From assembly GCF_004944975.1 (NCBI RefSeq), contig NZ_SPQG01000001.1, forward strand, positions 367,116-431,115: a DNA stretch of 64,000 bases, written 5' to 3'. The stretch's first letter is position 1; each line of letters opens with the position of its first letter. Made by a program: the position numbers and the translations under genes. The notes under the pieces are model-generated. The model did not search any database and was not told the origin of the DNA. It saw only the letters and a program-made list of their open reading frames with translations. Shown here in pieces: positions 28,303 to 36,070 of the stretch. This stretch comes from Halorhabdus amylolytica. Its GTDB lineage: Archaea > Halobacteriota > Halobacteria > Halobacteriales > Haloarculaceae.

Positions 28303-28728
28303 CTAGTCGGCAGCCCCGAACAGTTCTTCGAACAACTCGTGGACGTTTTCCTCGACCTGCTCGCGGATGTCACGAACAGTCTCGGGATCCTGCCCGTCGG
28401 GATCGGGAAGCGCCCAGTCGCGAACCTCGACATCGGCGTCGAGTTCGAGCGTCGAACAGCCCATCGTTGCCACAATGTCACAAGCGTTGAGTTCGTCCGT
28501 CGAGATCGACCGTGGCTCCCGGTCTGCGAGGTCGATCCCGACCTCGTCCATCGTTTCAATCACCTCGTCGTGGACTGCCTCGGCCGGGTGGGTCCCGCCG
28601 GTGACGATTGCTACCGCGTCTTCGAGCCCGCGATGCTCCCGCTCGCGCTCGGCGAAGGCCGTCGACATCTGGCTGCGGCCGGCGTTCTGGACGCAAACGA
28701 AGCCCAGTCTCGTGACGTCTTCCGTCAT
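28303..28728 (-). CDS. Low-molecular-weight phosphatase-like arsenate reductase (ArsC type)
   Basis: A 141-residue protein of the LMW protein tyrosine phosphatase/ArsC fold. The P-loop is CVQNAGRSQMS (Cys12 as nucleophile), and the general acid loop is WALPDPDGQDPE. A Cys in ATMGCSTLELD could serve as a resolving residue as in thioredoxin-linked ArsC. Location near ArsR, the DUF318 permease and a CPRC thioredoxin supports a role in arsenate reduction. It reads leftward, convergent with the arsR unit. Confidence 0.82.
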   Translation of the reverse strand: MTEDVTRLGFVCVQNAGRSQMSTAFAEREREHRGLEDAVAIVTGGTHPAEAVHDEVIETMDEVGIDLADREPRSISTDELNACDIVATMGCSTLELDADVEVRDWALPDPDGQDPETVRDIREQVEENVHELFEELFGAAD

Positions 28729-28815
28729 CGAGTAGTGACAGTGCCCCGTCCAAGGAGTAGATTACTATGTCCGTTATATACTGCTCCATAGCGTCGCCTG
28801 ATTGGAGCCGACTGC

Positions 28816-29331
28816 TCACTCATAGGTGACAGCCGGCGCCCCGAACGGTTCTCCAAGCACCGAGGAGAGTGTCTCGGCGGCCCCCACGAGCGGCGACTCC
28901 GTGGGCGCCGAGAGCGGATCGGCGCTACTCCAGGCGTACCGAATCATCCAGTCGGAATCGACGACGAAGACCGCCCGCTTCGGGACGCCCGCGTGTCCGC
29001 GGAAGTCGTCGTGGACGACGTCGTAGGCGTCGGCGATCGTGGCGTGCAGGTCCGACAAAAGCGGGATCTCGATACCGTGGGTTTCGGCGTACTCTTCGTG
29101 AGCGAAGAGACTGTCCGAGGAGATGCCCCACACCACTAGATCGTCGCGATCGAGCCACTCGCTGGCGGCGACCAGATCCGGCGTGATCGTCGGCACGAAA
29201 TCGACTGGATACCACAGCAGTAGCGCCGCACGCCCCCCTCCCAGGGGGTCCATCAGGTTGTAGTAGTCCGGCTGGCCGTCGACGATTCCCGGCAGGGAAA
29301 AGTCCGGAGCCGTCGAACCGTCTTCGATCAT
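28816..29331 (-). CDS. Peroxiredoxin-fold protein without cysteines
   Basis: A 171-residue AhpC/TSA-fold protein: IEDGSTAPDFSLPGIVDG start, the WYPVDFVPTITPDL segment where FxxVCT normally lies, WGISSDSLFAHEEYAETHGI and PLLSDLHATIADAYDV. The peroxidatic cysteine position is isoleucine or threonine, and the whole protein has no cysteine, so classical thiol peroxidase activity is excluded. C-terminal VPKRAVFVVDSDWMIRYAW is normal. ATG 29331 fixes the usual N terminus. Function unknown; a structural or binding role is possible. Confidence 0.78.
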   Translation of the reverse strand: MIEDGSTAPDFSLPGIVDGQPDYYNLMDPLGGGRAALLLWYPVDFVPTITPDLVAASEWLDRDDLVVWGISSDSLFAHEEYAETHGIEIPLLSDLHATIADAYDVVHDDFRGHAGVPKRAVFVVDSDWMIRYAWSSADPLSAPTESPLVGAAETLSSVLGEPFGAPAVTYE

Positions 29332-29450
29332 AGAACCTACTCGGAAGAGCGTTCCCAAGAGCCTGCCGTCCGGGCGCAACCGTTGTCGATCGACCACGAC
29401 GGGTCCGCCGCGACCGGAACGTTCTCCGCGACCGAGCCGTACGTTCGGAT

Positions 29451-30125
29451 ATGTACGAGGCCGTCGTCTTCGACAACGACGGCGTACTGGTGGAGTTGAC
29501 GGAGCTAGACCTGCACCGGCGCGCCGCCCGCGACGCGTTCCAGCGCGTCGGGGTGTCCGATCCCGACGACGAACACGTCGAGGCAATGAGCATCGGCGTC
29601 ACCGTGCCGAAACTCGAAGTCGTCTGTGATTACTACAGTCTCGATCCCGACCAGTTCTGGCGCGAACGCGACAGTCTGATGGCCCGCCGCCAGCAGGACG
29701 CTATCCGCCGCGGTGAGAAGGGTGTCTACGAGGACGTCGGGACGCTGGACGCGCTGGATCGACCCATGGGGATCGTGAGTTCCAACCAGCAGGCGACCGT
29801 CGAGTTCGGCCTGCGGACCTTCGACCTCGCCGGGCACTTCGAGACGATTCACGGCCGAGGGCCCGCCGTCGAGAGCCTCCGACGCAAGAAACCCGACCCC
29901 TATTACCTCCGGCAGGCACTGGCGGATCTCGGAACGACGGATGCGCTGTACGTCGGCGACAGCGAGACAGACGTCCAAGCGGCCCACGCAGCCGGGATCG
30001 ATGCGGCGTTCGTCCGCCGACCCCACCGCGCGGACGAGGAACTATCGGTCGAACCCGAGTACGAGATCGACGATCTCACGGACCTCCCAGCTATTCTCGA
30101 CGGCGAGCGGCCGGCGAGTGACTGA
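29451..30125 (+). CDS. HAD-superfamily hydrolase (phosphatase-like)
   Basis: A 224-residue HAD hydrolase. Motif I is VVFDNDGVLVEL (Asp nucleophile; Asn replaces the first residue after it but the second Asp is kept), motif II VSSNQQ, motif III Lys in RRKKPDPYYL, and motif IV YVGDSETDVQAA. Cap type C1 (four-helix insert after motif I). Substrate unknown; phosphoglycolate-like phosphatases are closest in layout. Its 3' side reaches copy B of the 82-bp element. Confidence 0.85.
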   Translation: MYEAVVFDNDGVLVELTELDLHRRAARDAFQRVGVSDPDDEHVEAMSIGVTVPKLEVVCDYYSLDPDQFWRERDSLMARRQQDAIRRGEKGVYEDVGTLDALDRPMGIVSSNQQATVEFGLRTFDLAGHFETIHGRGPAVESLRRKKPDPYYLRQALADLGTTDALYVGDSETDVQAAHAAGIDAAFVRRPHRADEELSVEPEYEIDDLTDLPAILDGERPASD

Positions 30126-30153
30126 GCGCACGACGGACCGGACAGCGCGTCTC

Positions 30154-30235
30154 ATACGGATTACTCTAACTGTTTACCGCTGCGACCGCCCGAAAGAGGA
30201 CGGTCGATGCGGAAATGACTTAGAGTAATCCGTAT
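30154..30235. repeat. 82-bp inverted-repeat element, copy B
   Basis: Perfect 16-bp terminal inverted repeats ATACGGATTACTCTAA (30154-30169) and TTAGAGTAATCCGTAT (30220-30235). Same length as copy A at 23180-23261. Six central stem bases differ from copy A on both arms in a compensating way. The right end shares one base with the stop codon of the leftward sugE gene, and it lies between two convergent genes. Confidence 0.87.
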
Positions 30236-30558
30236 CAGGAGCCGCCGGAGACGAGGTGCAGGCCGACGATGCCGACGACGATCGTTCCGATGAAGAAGAT
30301 CCGCGCGAGGGTGGCCGGTTCGTCGAAGAGGACGATCCCGAGGGAGGCGGTCCCGACGGCCCCGATTCCGGTCCAGACCGCGTAGGCGGTCCCCACGGGG
30401 AGTTCCTTGACAGCCTGGGCCAGCAGGACCATGCTGATTACGAGTGCGACGGCGGTCCCGAGCGTCGGTAACGGCTTCGAGAGCCCGTCGGAGTATTCCA
30501 GTCCGATCGCCCAACCGATCTCGAACAGTCCGGCCACAAACAGGATCCACCAGGACAT
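30235..30558 (-). CDS. sugE: SMR-family exporter (SugE/Gdx type)
   Basis: A 107-residue four-helix small multidrug resistance protein. The helix 1 signature WILFVAGLFEIGWAIGLEYS has the essential membrane glutamate at position 13 and the GWAIGLEYS form typical of SugE/Gdx, many of which are guanidinium exporters. TAYAVWTGIGAVGTASLGIV is the conserved helix 3. ATG 30558 gives the standard length; an in-frame ATG nine codons upstream is less usual. Confidence 0.85.
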   Translation of the reverse strand: MSWWILFVAGLFEIGWAIGLEYSDGLSKPLPTLGTAVALVISMVLLAQAVKELPVGTAYAVWTGIGAVGTASLGIVLFDEPATLARIFFIGTIVVGIVGLHLVSGGS

Positions 30559-30575
30559 CACCTCCCGGCTAGTCC

Positions 30576-30643
30576 GGTCCAGCATCTAAACACAGTGATC
30601 CATTCCAAAGGTCCAGCAGCTGAACACAGTGATCCATGCCGAA
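30576..30643. repeat. 34-bp imperfect tandem repeat upstream of sugE
   Basis: Units at 30576-30609 and 30610-30643 share 31 of 34 bases; each contains ACACAGTGATCCAT. They cover the probable promoter/leader of sugE. The remaining bases to 30835 show no gene. Confidence 0.75.
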
Positions 30644-30835
30644 AACATTCATTTGGTCAGTCGTTCGTTCAGAAGACAAGCGCTAAGGACTGCCACAACG
30701 ATATCTTTGCGTGCAACGATTGAGGAGTCGAGTAGCGTCACGACAATGAAGACAGGTAGCCCCTCAGGTCTTCTGGCGATCAGTCGGCCTGGATCTTGCT
30801 GAGGAACGAACGAGCACGCCAGACAGGTGCCTCTC

Positions 30836-32887
30836 ATGCAGGAACTCCGCGTCACGGTCGCGTTTGCTGCTGCCAGCATCTCGCTTCTGCTGGCGATCTA
30901 CGCGTTCGTCGTCCGCTGGCATCGGCGTCCGAGCAAGACGCTCGCGGCGTTCGGCGTACTGATGCTCGGAACGACAGGATGGGCACTCACCACGGGATTG
31001 GGTGACGTCGCACCGACCGCCGACGGGATGAAACTGTGGCTCCATCTCGAACAGGTCGCCATCGTCCTCGTCCCCGGCGCGTGGTTCGCGCTCGCACTGT
31101 CGTATACGGGCCGCGAACAGTGGCTCACCCGCGAGACAGTCTCTCTTCTCGCCGTCGAGCCGATCGTGACGTTGCTGGTGACGGCGAGTGATCCGTGGCA
31201 CGGCCTCATGTGGGCCGAGACGACCGTGGCGACGACCGGAGCCGGAGTGCGATATCTCGAATACACCTTCGGCGCGTATCACTACGTCCATCTCTTGTAT
31301 TCCTACACCCTGATCCTGGCGAGTGTCGGTCTGTTCATGTGGATGGTGTTGACCTCCGATCGACTCTATCGCCGCCAGTCGGTCGCGCTGACGATCGGCG
31401 TACTCGCCCCGCTCGCGACGAACGTCCTCGGCGGCAGTGGGCAACCGTGGGACGTGCTGTTCACGATGCCGACTGGATTGACGATCGCGGGATTGGCACT
31501 TGGGTATGCTATCTTCCGCTTTCGACTGTTGGACGTCGTTCCGGTCGGTCGCGCGACCGTCATCGAGAACATGCGTGACGGGTTCGTCGTCCTCGACGAG
31601 GACGGTCGAATCGTCGATCTGAATCCAGCCGCACGCACGCTGGCTGGTGACGACGCGATCGGCAGACACGCGAGGACGGCACTCCCCGAGATGGCACAGC
31701 TGTTCGAAACCACCGGCCCTGAGGGTCGGACTCACGACGACATCGTCGTCGAGACCGACGAGGGACAGCGCTTCTTTACCGCTCATCTCTCCCCGCTCCG
31801 GGACGATGACCACCTCGGACGACTACTGACGATCCGTGACGTCACGGACAATCGACGTATCGAGAAACGGTACCAGGCACTCATCGAGAACGCATCCGAC
31901 ATCATCACGGTCGTCGATCACGAGAGCACGCTCGAATACGTCAGCCCGTCGATCGACCGTGTTCTCGGGTACGATCCGGAGACACTCCTCGGACAGTCAC
32001 TGCTCACGTACGTTCACTCGGACGACCGCGACCGAGTCGGAAACGCGCTGGAAACGATTGGCGTCGATAACAGTACCGTTCGATTCGAATATCGGGTCGA
32101 AGACGCGACCGGTTCCGTCCGGGTCGTCGAGTCGGTCGGGCAAGACCTCACCGAGAACCCGTTCGTCCAGGGGATCGTCGTTCATACCCGTGACGTGACC
32201 GAGCGACATCGACGGGAACAGGAACTCGAACGGGCCAACGAACACCTCGAAACGTTCGCGAGTGCGATCAGCCACGATCTCCGAAACCCACTCAACGTCG
32301 CAGCGGGGAACCTCGAACTCGCGCGGCTGGAAGGGGACGAAGAATACTTCGAGAGCGTCGAGAGCGCCCACGAACGGATGGAGACACTCATTCGGGATCT
32401 ACTCACGCTCGCGAAGCAGGGCCAGACCGTCGCCGAGACGGACACACTTGACCTCGGGGCGGTCGCAACCGACGCCTGGGAAACTGTCGAGACGGCCCGA
32501 GCGACACTCGACGTTCGGGAAACAGCCACCATCGACGCCGATCGAAACCGGCTCAGGCAGTTGTTCGAGAACCTCTATCGGAACGCGATCGATCACGCCG
32601 GTGAGGACGTAAAGATTCGCGTCGGGACGTTCGAAGACGGGTTCTTCGTCGAAGACGACGGTCCGGGAATCCCGGACGAACACCGCGAAGACGTATTTCA
32701 AAGCGGGTACACCACCAGCGACGATGGAACCGGGTTCGGCCTCGCAATCGTCCAGAACATCGTCGACGCTCATGGCTGGTCGATCCGGGCGACCGAAAGC
32801 GGATCCGGCGGAGCCCGCTTCGAAATCGAACAGGTCGAACCTCACTCGTTGTCGACCGAACCAGCGGAGTCCTCACAACGGGAGTGA
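30836..32887 (+). CDS. 7TM sensor histidine kinase with two PAS domains
   Basis: A 683-residue membrane kinase. About seven N-terminal helices (residues 5-230) form a HisKA_7TM-like sensor region. Two PAS domains follow (ENMRDGFVVLDEDGRIVDLN; ENASDIITVVDHESTLEYVS), then a HisKA dimerisation helix with H-box FASAISHDLRNPL and an HATPase with N-box QLFENLYRNAIDHA, G1 EDDGPGIPDEH and G2 GTGFGLAIVQNI. All catalytic motifs are intact. No response regulator is adjacent, as is common in haloarchaea. ATG 30836 is chosen over a GTG three codons upstream. Confidence 0.88.
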   Translation: MQELRVTVAFAAASISLLLAIYAFVVRWHRRPSKTLAAFGVLMLGTTGWALTTGLGDVAPTADGMKLWLHLEQVAIVLVPGAWFALALSYTGREQWLTRETVSLLAVEPIVTLLVTASDPWHGLMWAETTVATTGAGVRYLEYTFGAYHYVHLLYSYTLILASVGLFMWMVLTSDRLYRRQSVALTIGVLAPLATNVLGGSGQPWDVLFTMPTGLTIAGLALGYAIFRFRLLDVVPVGRATVIENMRDGFVVLDEDGRIVDLNPAARTLAGDDAIGRHARTALPEMAQLFETTGPEGRTHDDIVVETDEGQRFFTAHLSPLRDDDHLGRLLTIRDVTDNRRIEKRYQALIENASDIITVVDHESTLEYVSPSIDRVLGYDPETLLGQSLLTYVHSDDRDRVGNALETIGVDNSTVRFEYRVEDATGSVRVVESVGQDLTENPFVQGIVVHTRDVTERHRREQELERANEHLETFASAISHDLRNPLNVAAGNLELARLEGDEEYFESVESAHERMETLIRDLLTLAKQGQTVAETDTLDLGAVATDAWETVETARATLDVRETATIDADRNRLRQLFENLYRNAIDHAGEDVKIRVGTFEDGFFVEDDGPGIPDEHREDVFQSGYTTSDDGTGFGLAIVQNIVDAHGWSIRATESGSGGARFEIEQVEPHSLSTEPAESSQRE

Positions 32888-32959
32888 CCGATCGTTGGAC
32901 CCGTATCGCTGCAGGATTATCTGCTGGTGTGAAGTCCGTGTGCAGAGCGCCGCGTTTCA

Positions 32960-33191
32960 CTCCGCGTGACCGGACGGAACGGAGCGATGGTTTTTGTCCA
33001 CCGGTGAGACGGGGCTCCACGGACACTGCGAGCGGGCGGCGAGGCGGTTGACAGTCGCCTCGAATTCACGGCGCGACGCGTAGTGTTTGACTGCTGGCGA
33101 AGCCGGTGGCTGAGCCAGCAGGTGTTTTTGGTCCAGATTTTTGCAAGCGGGGGTCGCCAGCGGCGACCCCCCGCAGTAAAAAGGTGGTCTC
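32960..33191 (-). other. Hairpin-bearing noncoding segment downstream of the IPMS/citramalate gene
   Basis: The 304-bp gap between the kinase and the synthase gene has no convincing gene. On the minus strand, just after the synthase stop, lies GGGGGTCGCC-AGC-GGCGACCCCC (33149-33171), a perfect 10-bp stem with 3-nt loop, followed by CTTGCAAAAATCTGGACCAA and T-rich flanks. I recall similar strings after genes in other haloarchaea, so this may be a conserved 3' element or small RNA; that is memory, not proof. Confidence 0.45.
33149..33171 (-). terminator. Strong GC hairpin after the IPMS/citramalate synthase gene
   Basis: Ten perfectly paired bases with a three-base loop, 21 bp beyond the stop codon. 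Flanked by A/T runs (TTTTTACTG before and AAAAATC after on the minus strand). Archaeal termination relies mainly on T-runs, so the hairpin may act in 3'-end processing instead. Confidence 0.4.
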
Positions 33192-34730
33192 TCAGTCGTC
33201 AGCGACCAGCGGCTCAGTTTCCGTCTCGACCAGGCGGTCGATGGCCTCGACCATGGCCTCGACGGAGGCCCGGGTGATGTCGGCGTCGCTGCGGGCGACT
33301 GTGACCGAGCGGTCGCCGCGGGACATCTCGACTTCGACGGTGACGACGGCATCAGTCTGGCCGGTGATGGCGTCGACGTGATAGGAGTCGAGACTCCAGT
33401 CGACGGCGTGACCGAGGGCGGCCTCGACGGCGTTCATCGCGGCGTCGACGGGGCCATCGCCGACCGAGGCCTCGGTGCGTTCCGCACCGTCGATGACGAT
33501 CGTGACGCTCGCGGTCGGCGTCCCGCTACCAGCGACGGTCTTCAGGTCGAGGAGTTCGATCCGGCGCTCGCGGTCGCGGTCCTGGACATCCTCAGCGATC
33601 GCGAGCAGGTCGGCGTCGGTGACGCGCTTGTCGCGTTCGCCGAGTTCCTTGACGCGCTCGAAGACGGCGTCGAGTTCCGCGTCGGAGACCTCGACGTCGT
33701 GTTCCTCGAGGGCGGCGGCGACCCCGGCTCGACCGGCGTGTTTGCCCAGCGCGAGGCGGCGTTCCCGACCCACCTTCTCGGGCGGGTAGGGCTCGTACAT
33801 CGCCTCGTCCTTGAGCGTCCCGTCAGTGTGGATGCCACTCTCGTGGGTGAAGGCGTTCTCGCCGACGACAGCCTTGTTTGGGGCCAGCGGGATGCCCGTC
33901 CTGTTGGCGATCAACTGGGCGAGGTCGTAGGCCTGCGTGAGGTCCATCGTCTCGACGCCATAGCCGTGATCGAGGGCGATGGCAACCTCCTCTAAGGCGA
34001 CGTTGCCGGCCCGTTCGCCGATGCCGTTGATCGTCCCGTGGACCAGGTCCGCACCGGCAGCCAGCGAGACCAGGGCGTTGGTCACCGCCAGCCCGAGGTC
34101 GTCGTGGGTGTGGGTACTCGTCGGTCCGAGGTCGGCAAGCCGGGAGACGGCGTCCAGCGTCCGGTCGGGCGTAGCGTGGCCGACCGTGTCGGCGTAACAG
34201 ACCCGATCAGCACCAGCGTCGAGGGCTTCGGCCATGAGTTCCTCGAGAAAGTCCAGATCGGCGCGAGAGCCGTCCTCGCCGATCACCTCGACCCAGAGGT
34301 CGTGATCGGTCGCGTACTCCACGAGCGCAGCGGTGTCGGCAACGACATCCGTGCGGGTCGTACCGATCTTGTCCTCGATGTGGCGGTCGCTGGCCGGGAC
34401 GACGAGGTGAACGCCGTCGACGCCCGTCTCCATCGCGAGATCGACGTCACTCTCGACGTTGCGGGCGAAACTAGTGACCGTCGCGTCCAGATCCAGATCC
34501 GCCACGCGACTGATCGTCTCGCGCTCGCCCGGTCCGGTGACGGCACTGCCGGCCTCGATCACGTCGATGCCGGCGGCGTCGAGTTCGCGGGCGATGTGCG
34601 CTTTCTCCTCGGGGGACAACGACACCCCGGGTGCCTGTTCACCGTCTCGAAGCGTCGTATCGAGCAAACCGACGTTCGTCAGCGACTCGAGTGGCTGGGT
34701 CGCCGGGTGCTCGCCGAACAGTCCTGACAA
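33192..34730 (-). CDS. 2-isopropylmalate synthase / (R)-citramalate synthase family
   Basis: A 512-residue acetyl-CoA-dependent condensing enzyme at the entry of leucine or of citramalate-dependent isoleucine synthesis. The catalytic TIM barrel shows LLDTTLRDGEQAPGVSLS, the metal-ligand motif THTHDDLGLAVTNAL, GTINGIGERAGNVALEEV and NAFTHESGIHTDG. A C-terminal LeuA-dimer regulatory domain (about residues 385-505) is present, so feedback control by the end product is expected. Haloarchaea encode several paralogues, and I cannot separate LeuA from CimA by eye. It stands alone, convergent to nothing. Confidence 0.85.
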   Translation of the reverse strand: MSGLFGEHPATQPLESLTNVGLLDTTLRDGEQAPGVSLSPEEKAHIARELDAAGIDVIEAGSAVTGPGERETISRVADLDLDATVTSFARNVESDVDLAMETGVDGVHLVVPASDRHIEDKIGTTRTDVVADTAALVEYATDHDLWVEVIGEDGSRADLDFLEELMAEALDAGADRVCYADTVGHATPDRTLDAVSRLADLGPTSTHTHDDLGLAVTNALVSLAAGADLVHGTINGIGERAGNVALEEVAIALDHGYGVETMDLTQAYDLAQLIANRTGIPLAPNKAVVGENAFTHESGIHTDGTLKDEAMYEPYPPEKVGRERRLALGKHAGRAGVAAALEEHDVEVSDAELDAVFERVKELGERDKRVTDADLLAIAEDVQDRDRERRIELLDLKTVAGSGTPTASVTIVIDGAERTEASVGDGPVDAAMNAVEAALGHAVDWSLDSYHVDAITGQTDAVVTVEVEMSRGDRSVTVARSDADITRASVEAMVEAIDRLVETETEPLVADD

Positions 34731-34898
34731 AATTCGGTCCTCGCTACGTGAGGAGAATTTCGCGCCCAGCCGCCTTGCGGCGACTTCCTCTATCCTCGCT
34801 CGTCGGGTATTCCGACATTGTACCCGGAGAAATGTTCTCGACGTTCATGAAGATATTGGTCCCGGCGGAGCGTGACGGCGTCCCACAGGCGGTCGGAG

Positions 34899-35273
34899 TC
34901 ACTTGACCTCGTCCTCGAGGAAAACCCGATCGCCCGTCGAGACGTTACGGGCGACTCCCGGCGGTAACTCGATCACACAATCGGCCTTCGCCAGGCCGAA
35001 ACCGAGCCACGAGCGGAGCGTCTCGACTCGCTTGACGTGCCCATCAACCAGCCAGAGCACGTCGATCGACGTCCGGACGAACAGCATGTCGATGTCCCGG
35101 CGGCCGACCCCCTCGAAGGGAAACACGAGCGCGAACCCCTCCGGGAGCGACGATCGAAACCGGAGTCCGCGGAGCTTTGCCAGGGCGCCCTCGGCGACCG
35201 CAACGTCGGTCGCCAGAACCTTCCGGTCGTCTCTGTCCTCACCGTTATCCCCCGACTCGTGGACGACACGCAT
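34899..35273 (-). CDS. DUF192 family protein
   Basis: A 124-residue member of the DUF192 family: VAVAEGALAKLRGLRFRSSL, ALVFPFEGVGRRDIDMLFV and the VIELPPGVA C-terminal motif are characteristic. Bacterial DUF192 proteins are often exported; here no signal peptide is seen, so it is probably cytosolic. Function unknown. The 168 bp between it and the synthase gene hold a short minus-strand frame (24 codons from about 34817) of doubtful meaning. Confidence 0.82.
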   Translation of the reverse strand: MRVVHESGDNGEDRDDRKVLATDVAVAEGALAKLRGLRFRSSLPEGFALVFPFEGVGRRDIDMLFVRTSIDVLWLVDGHVKRVETLRSWLGFGLAKADCVIELPPGVARNVSTGDRVFLEDEVK

Positions 35274-35354
35274 GTCGGGTCGTACAGCGGGTACGGACTA
35301 ACCCCTTTGGGACGCCGGTGTACTTTTGGCGGGGCTTGTCCTAGGCAGATTTGC

Positions 35355-35945
35355 ATGGAGAAGACGGACGCGGGGACGACCGTCGGCGTCGAGGATCCCG
35401 ACGCGTACGTCGAGCGGTGTGACCACTGCACCGACGAAGGTCGGTGTCGGTTCGCGGTCGAGCACGGCGATCGCGATCGGGACTTTGCGGACAAATTGAG
35501 CGCAACGGATTTCCGCTGTCCCGTCGTCGGCGACCCGGAAGAGACGGGATTGACAGGGCCGTGGGACTGGGTGGATTGTCCGCACATGCGGGCGCGAAAC
35601 CGCCAGCGAAAGTGTGTCCGGTGTGGACTCGAAGAACGGCGTTCCGCCCATACCGACGACCGACCGCTGCTGGAGGAACACCACCTCTCCTATGCCGACG
35701 ACGAACCCGATCACGCCGACGGTCCGACCCCGACCGCGAGTGACGGGACGGACACGCAGGTGAGCCACGAGATCACGGTCTATCTCTGTCGGTGGTGCCA
35801 CGCCAAGGTCCACGACTCCTGGGCGTCCCTCGACGACCCCGCATCCCCGGATCCCGAAGCGCTGGCCGCCAAAGAGCGACGTCGGAGTCGGGAACAGGCC
35901 GAACTTGACTTCGAGTCGGCGGCGGAACGGCACGAAAACGGGTAA
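35355..35945 (+). CDS. HNH-like zinc protein, haloarchaeal (DUF7097-like)
   Basis: A 196-residue soluble protein. The first 80 residues carry Cys clusters (RCDHCTDEGRCRF, FRCPVVG, DCPHM). The second part has an HNH-endonuclease-like layout: CVRCGLEERRSAH, LLEEHHLSYAD and YLCRWCHAKVHDSW. I recall this family as DUF7097, without known activity. If catalytic, it would be a nuclease; the double His-His and CxxCH motifs support metal binding. ATG 35355 is preceded by a TACTTTTGG promoter-like box. Confidence 0.65.
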   Translation: MEKTDAGTTVGVEDPDAYVERCDHCTDEGRCRFAVEHGDRDRDFADKLSATDFRCPVVGDPEETGLTGPWDWVDCPHMRARNRQRKCVRCGLEERRSAHTDDRPLLEEHHLSYADDEPDHADGPTPTASDGTDTQVSHEITVYLCRWCHAKVHDSWASLDDPASPDPEALAAKERRRSREQAELDFESAAERHENG

Positions 35946-36070
35946 CCGACGTGTTCGAGGCGTATACGGGACAGGGAGTGGCAGGCGTTCCGATCGACGG
36001 AGTTTTCAAACGAGATAATCAGGTGCGTATCCCTAAGTGACACGTCGGCGAATCCGTCAAGTTGTAGAGG

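Noticed and set aside
33083-33277. Small open frames in the gap before the IPMS/citramalate synthase
   Set aside because: They traverse the GC hairpin and show no start signal or conserved motif; treated as noncoding.
34731-34860. 24-codon minus-strand leader peptide ending in two Leu codons before the IPMS/citramalate gene
   Set aside because: Only two Leu codons, no attenuator-like alternate hairpins, and attenuation of this kind is not established in haloarchaea.
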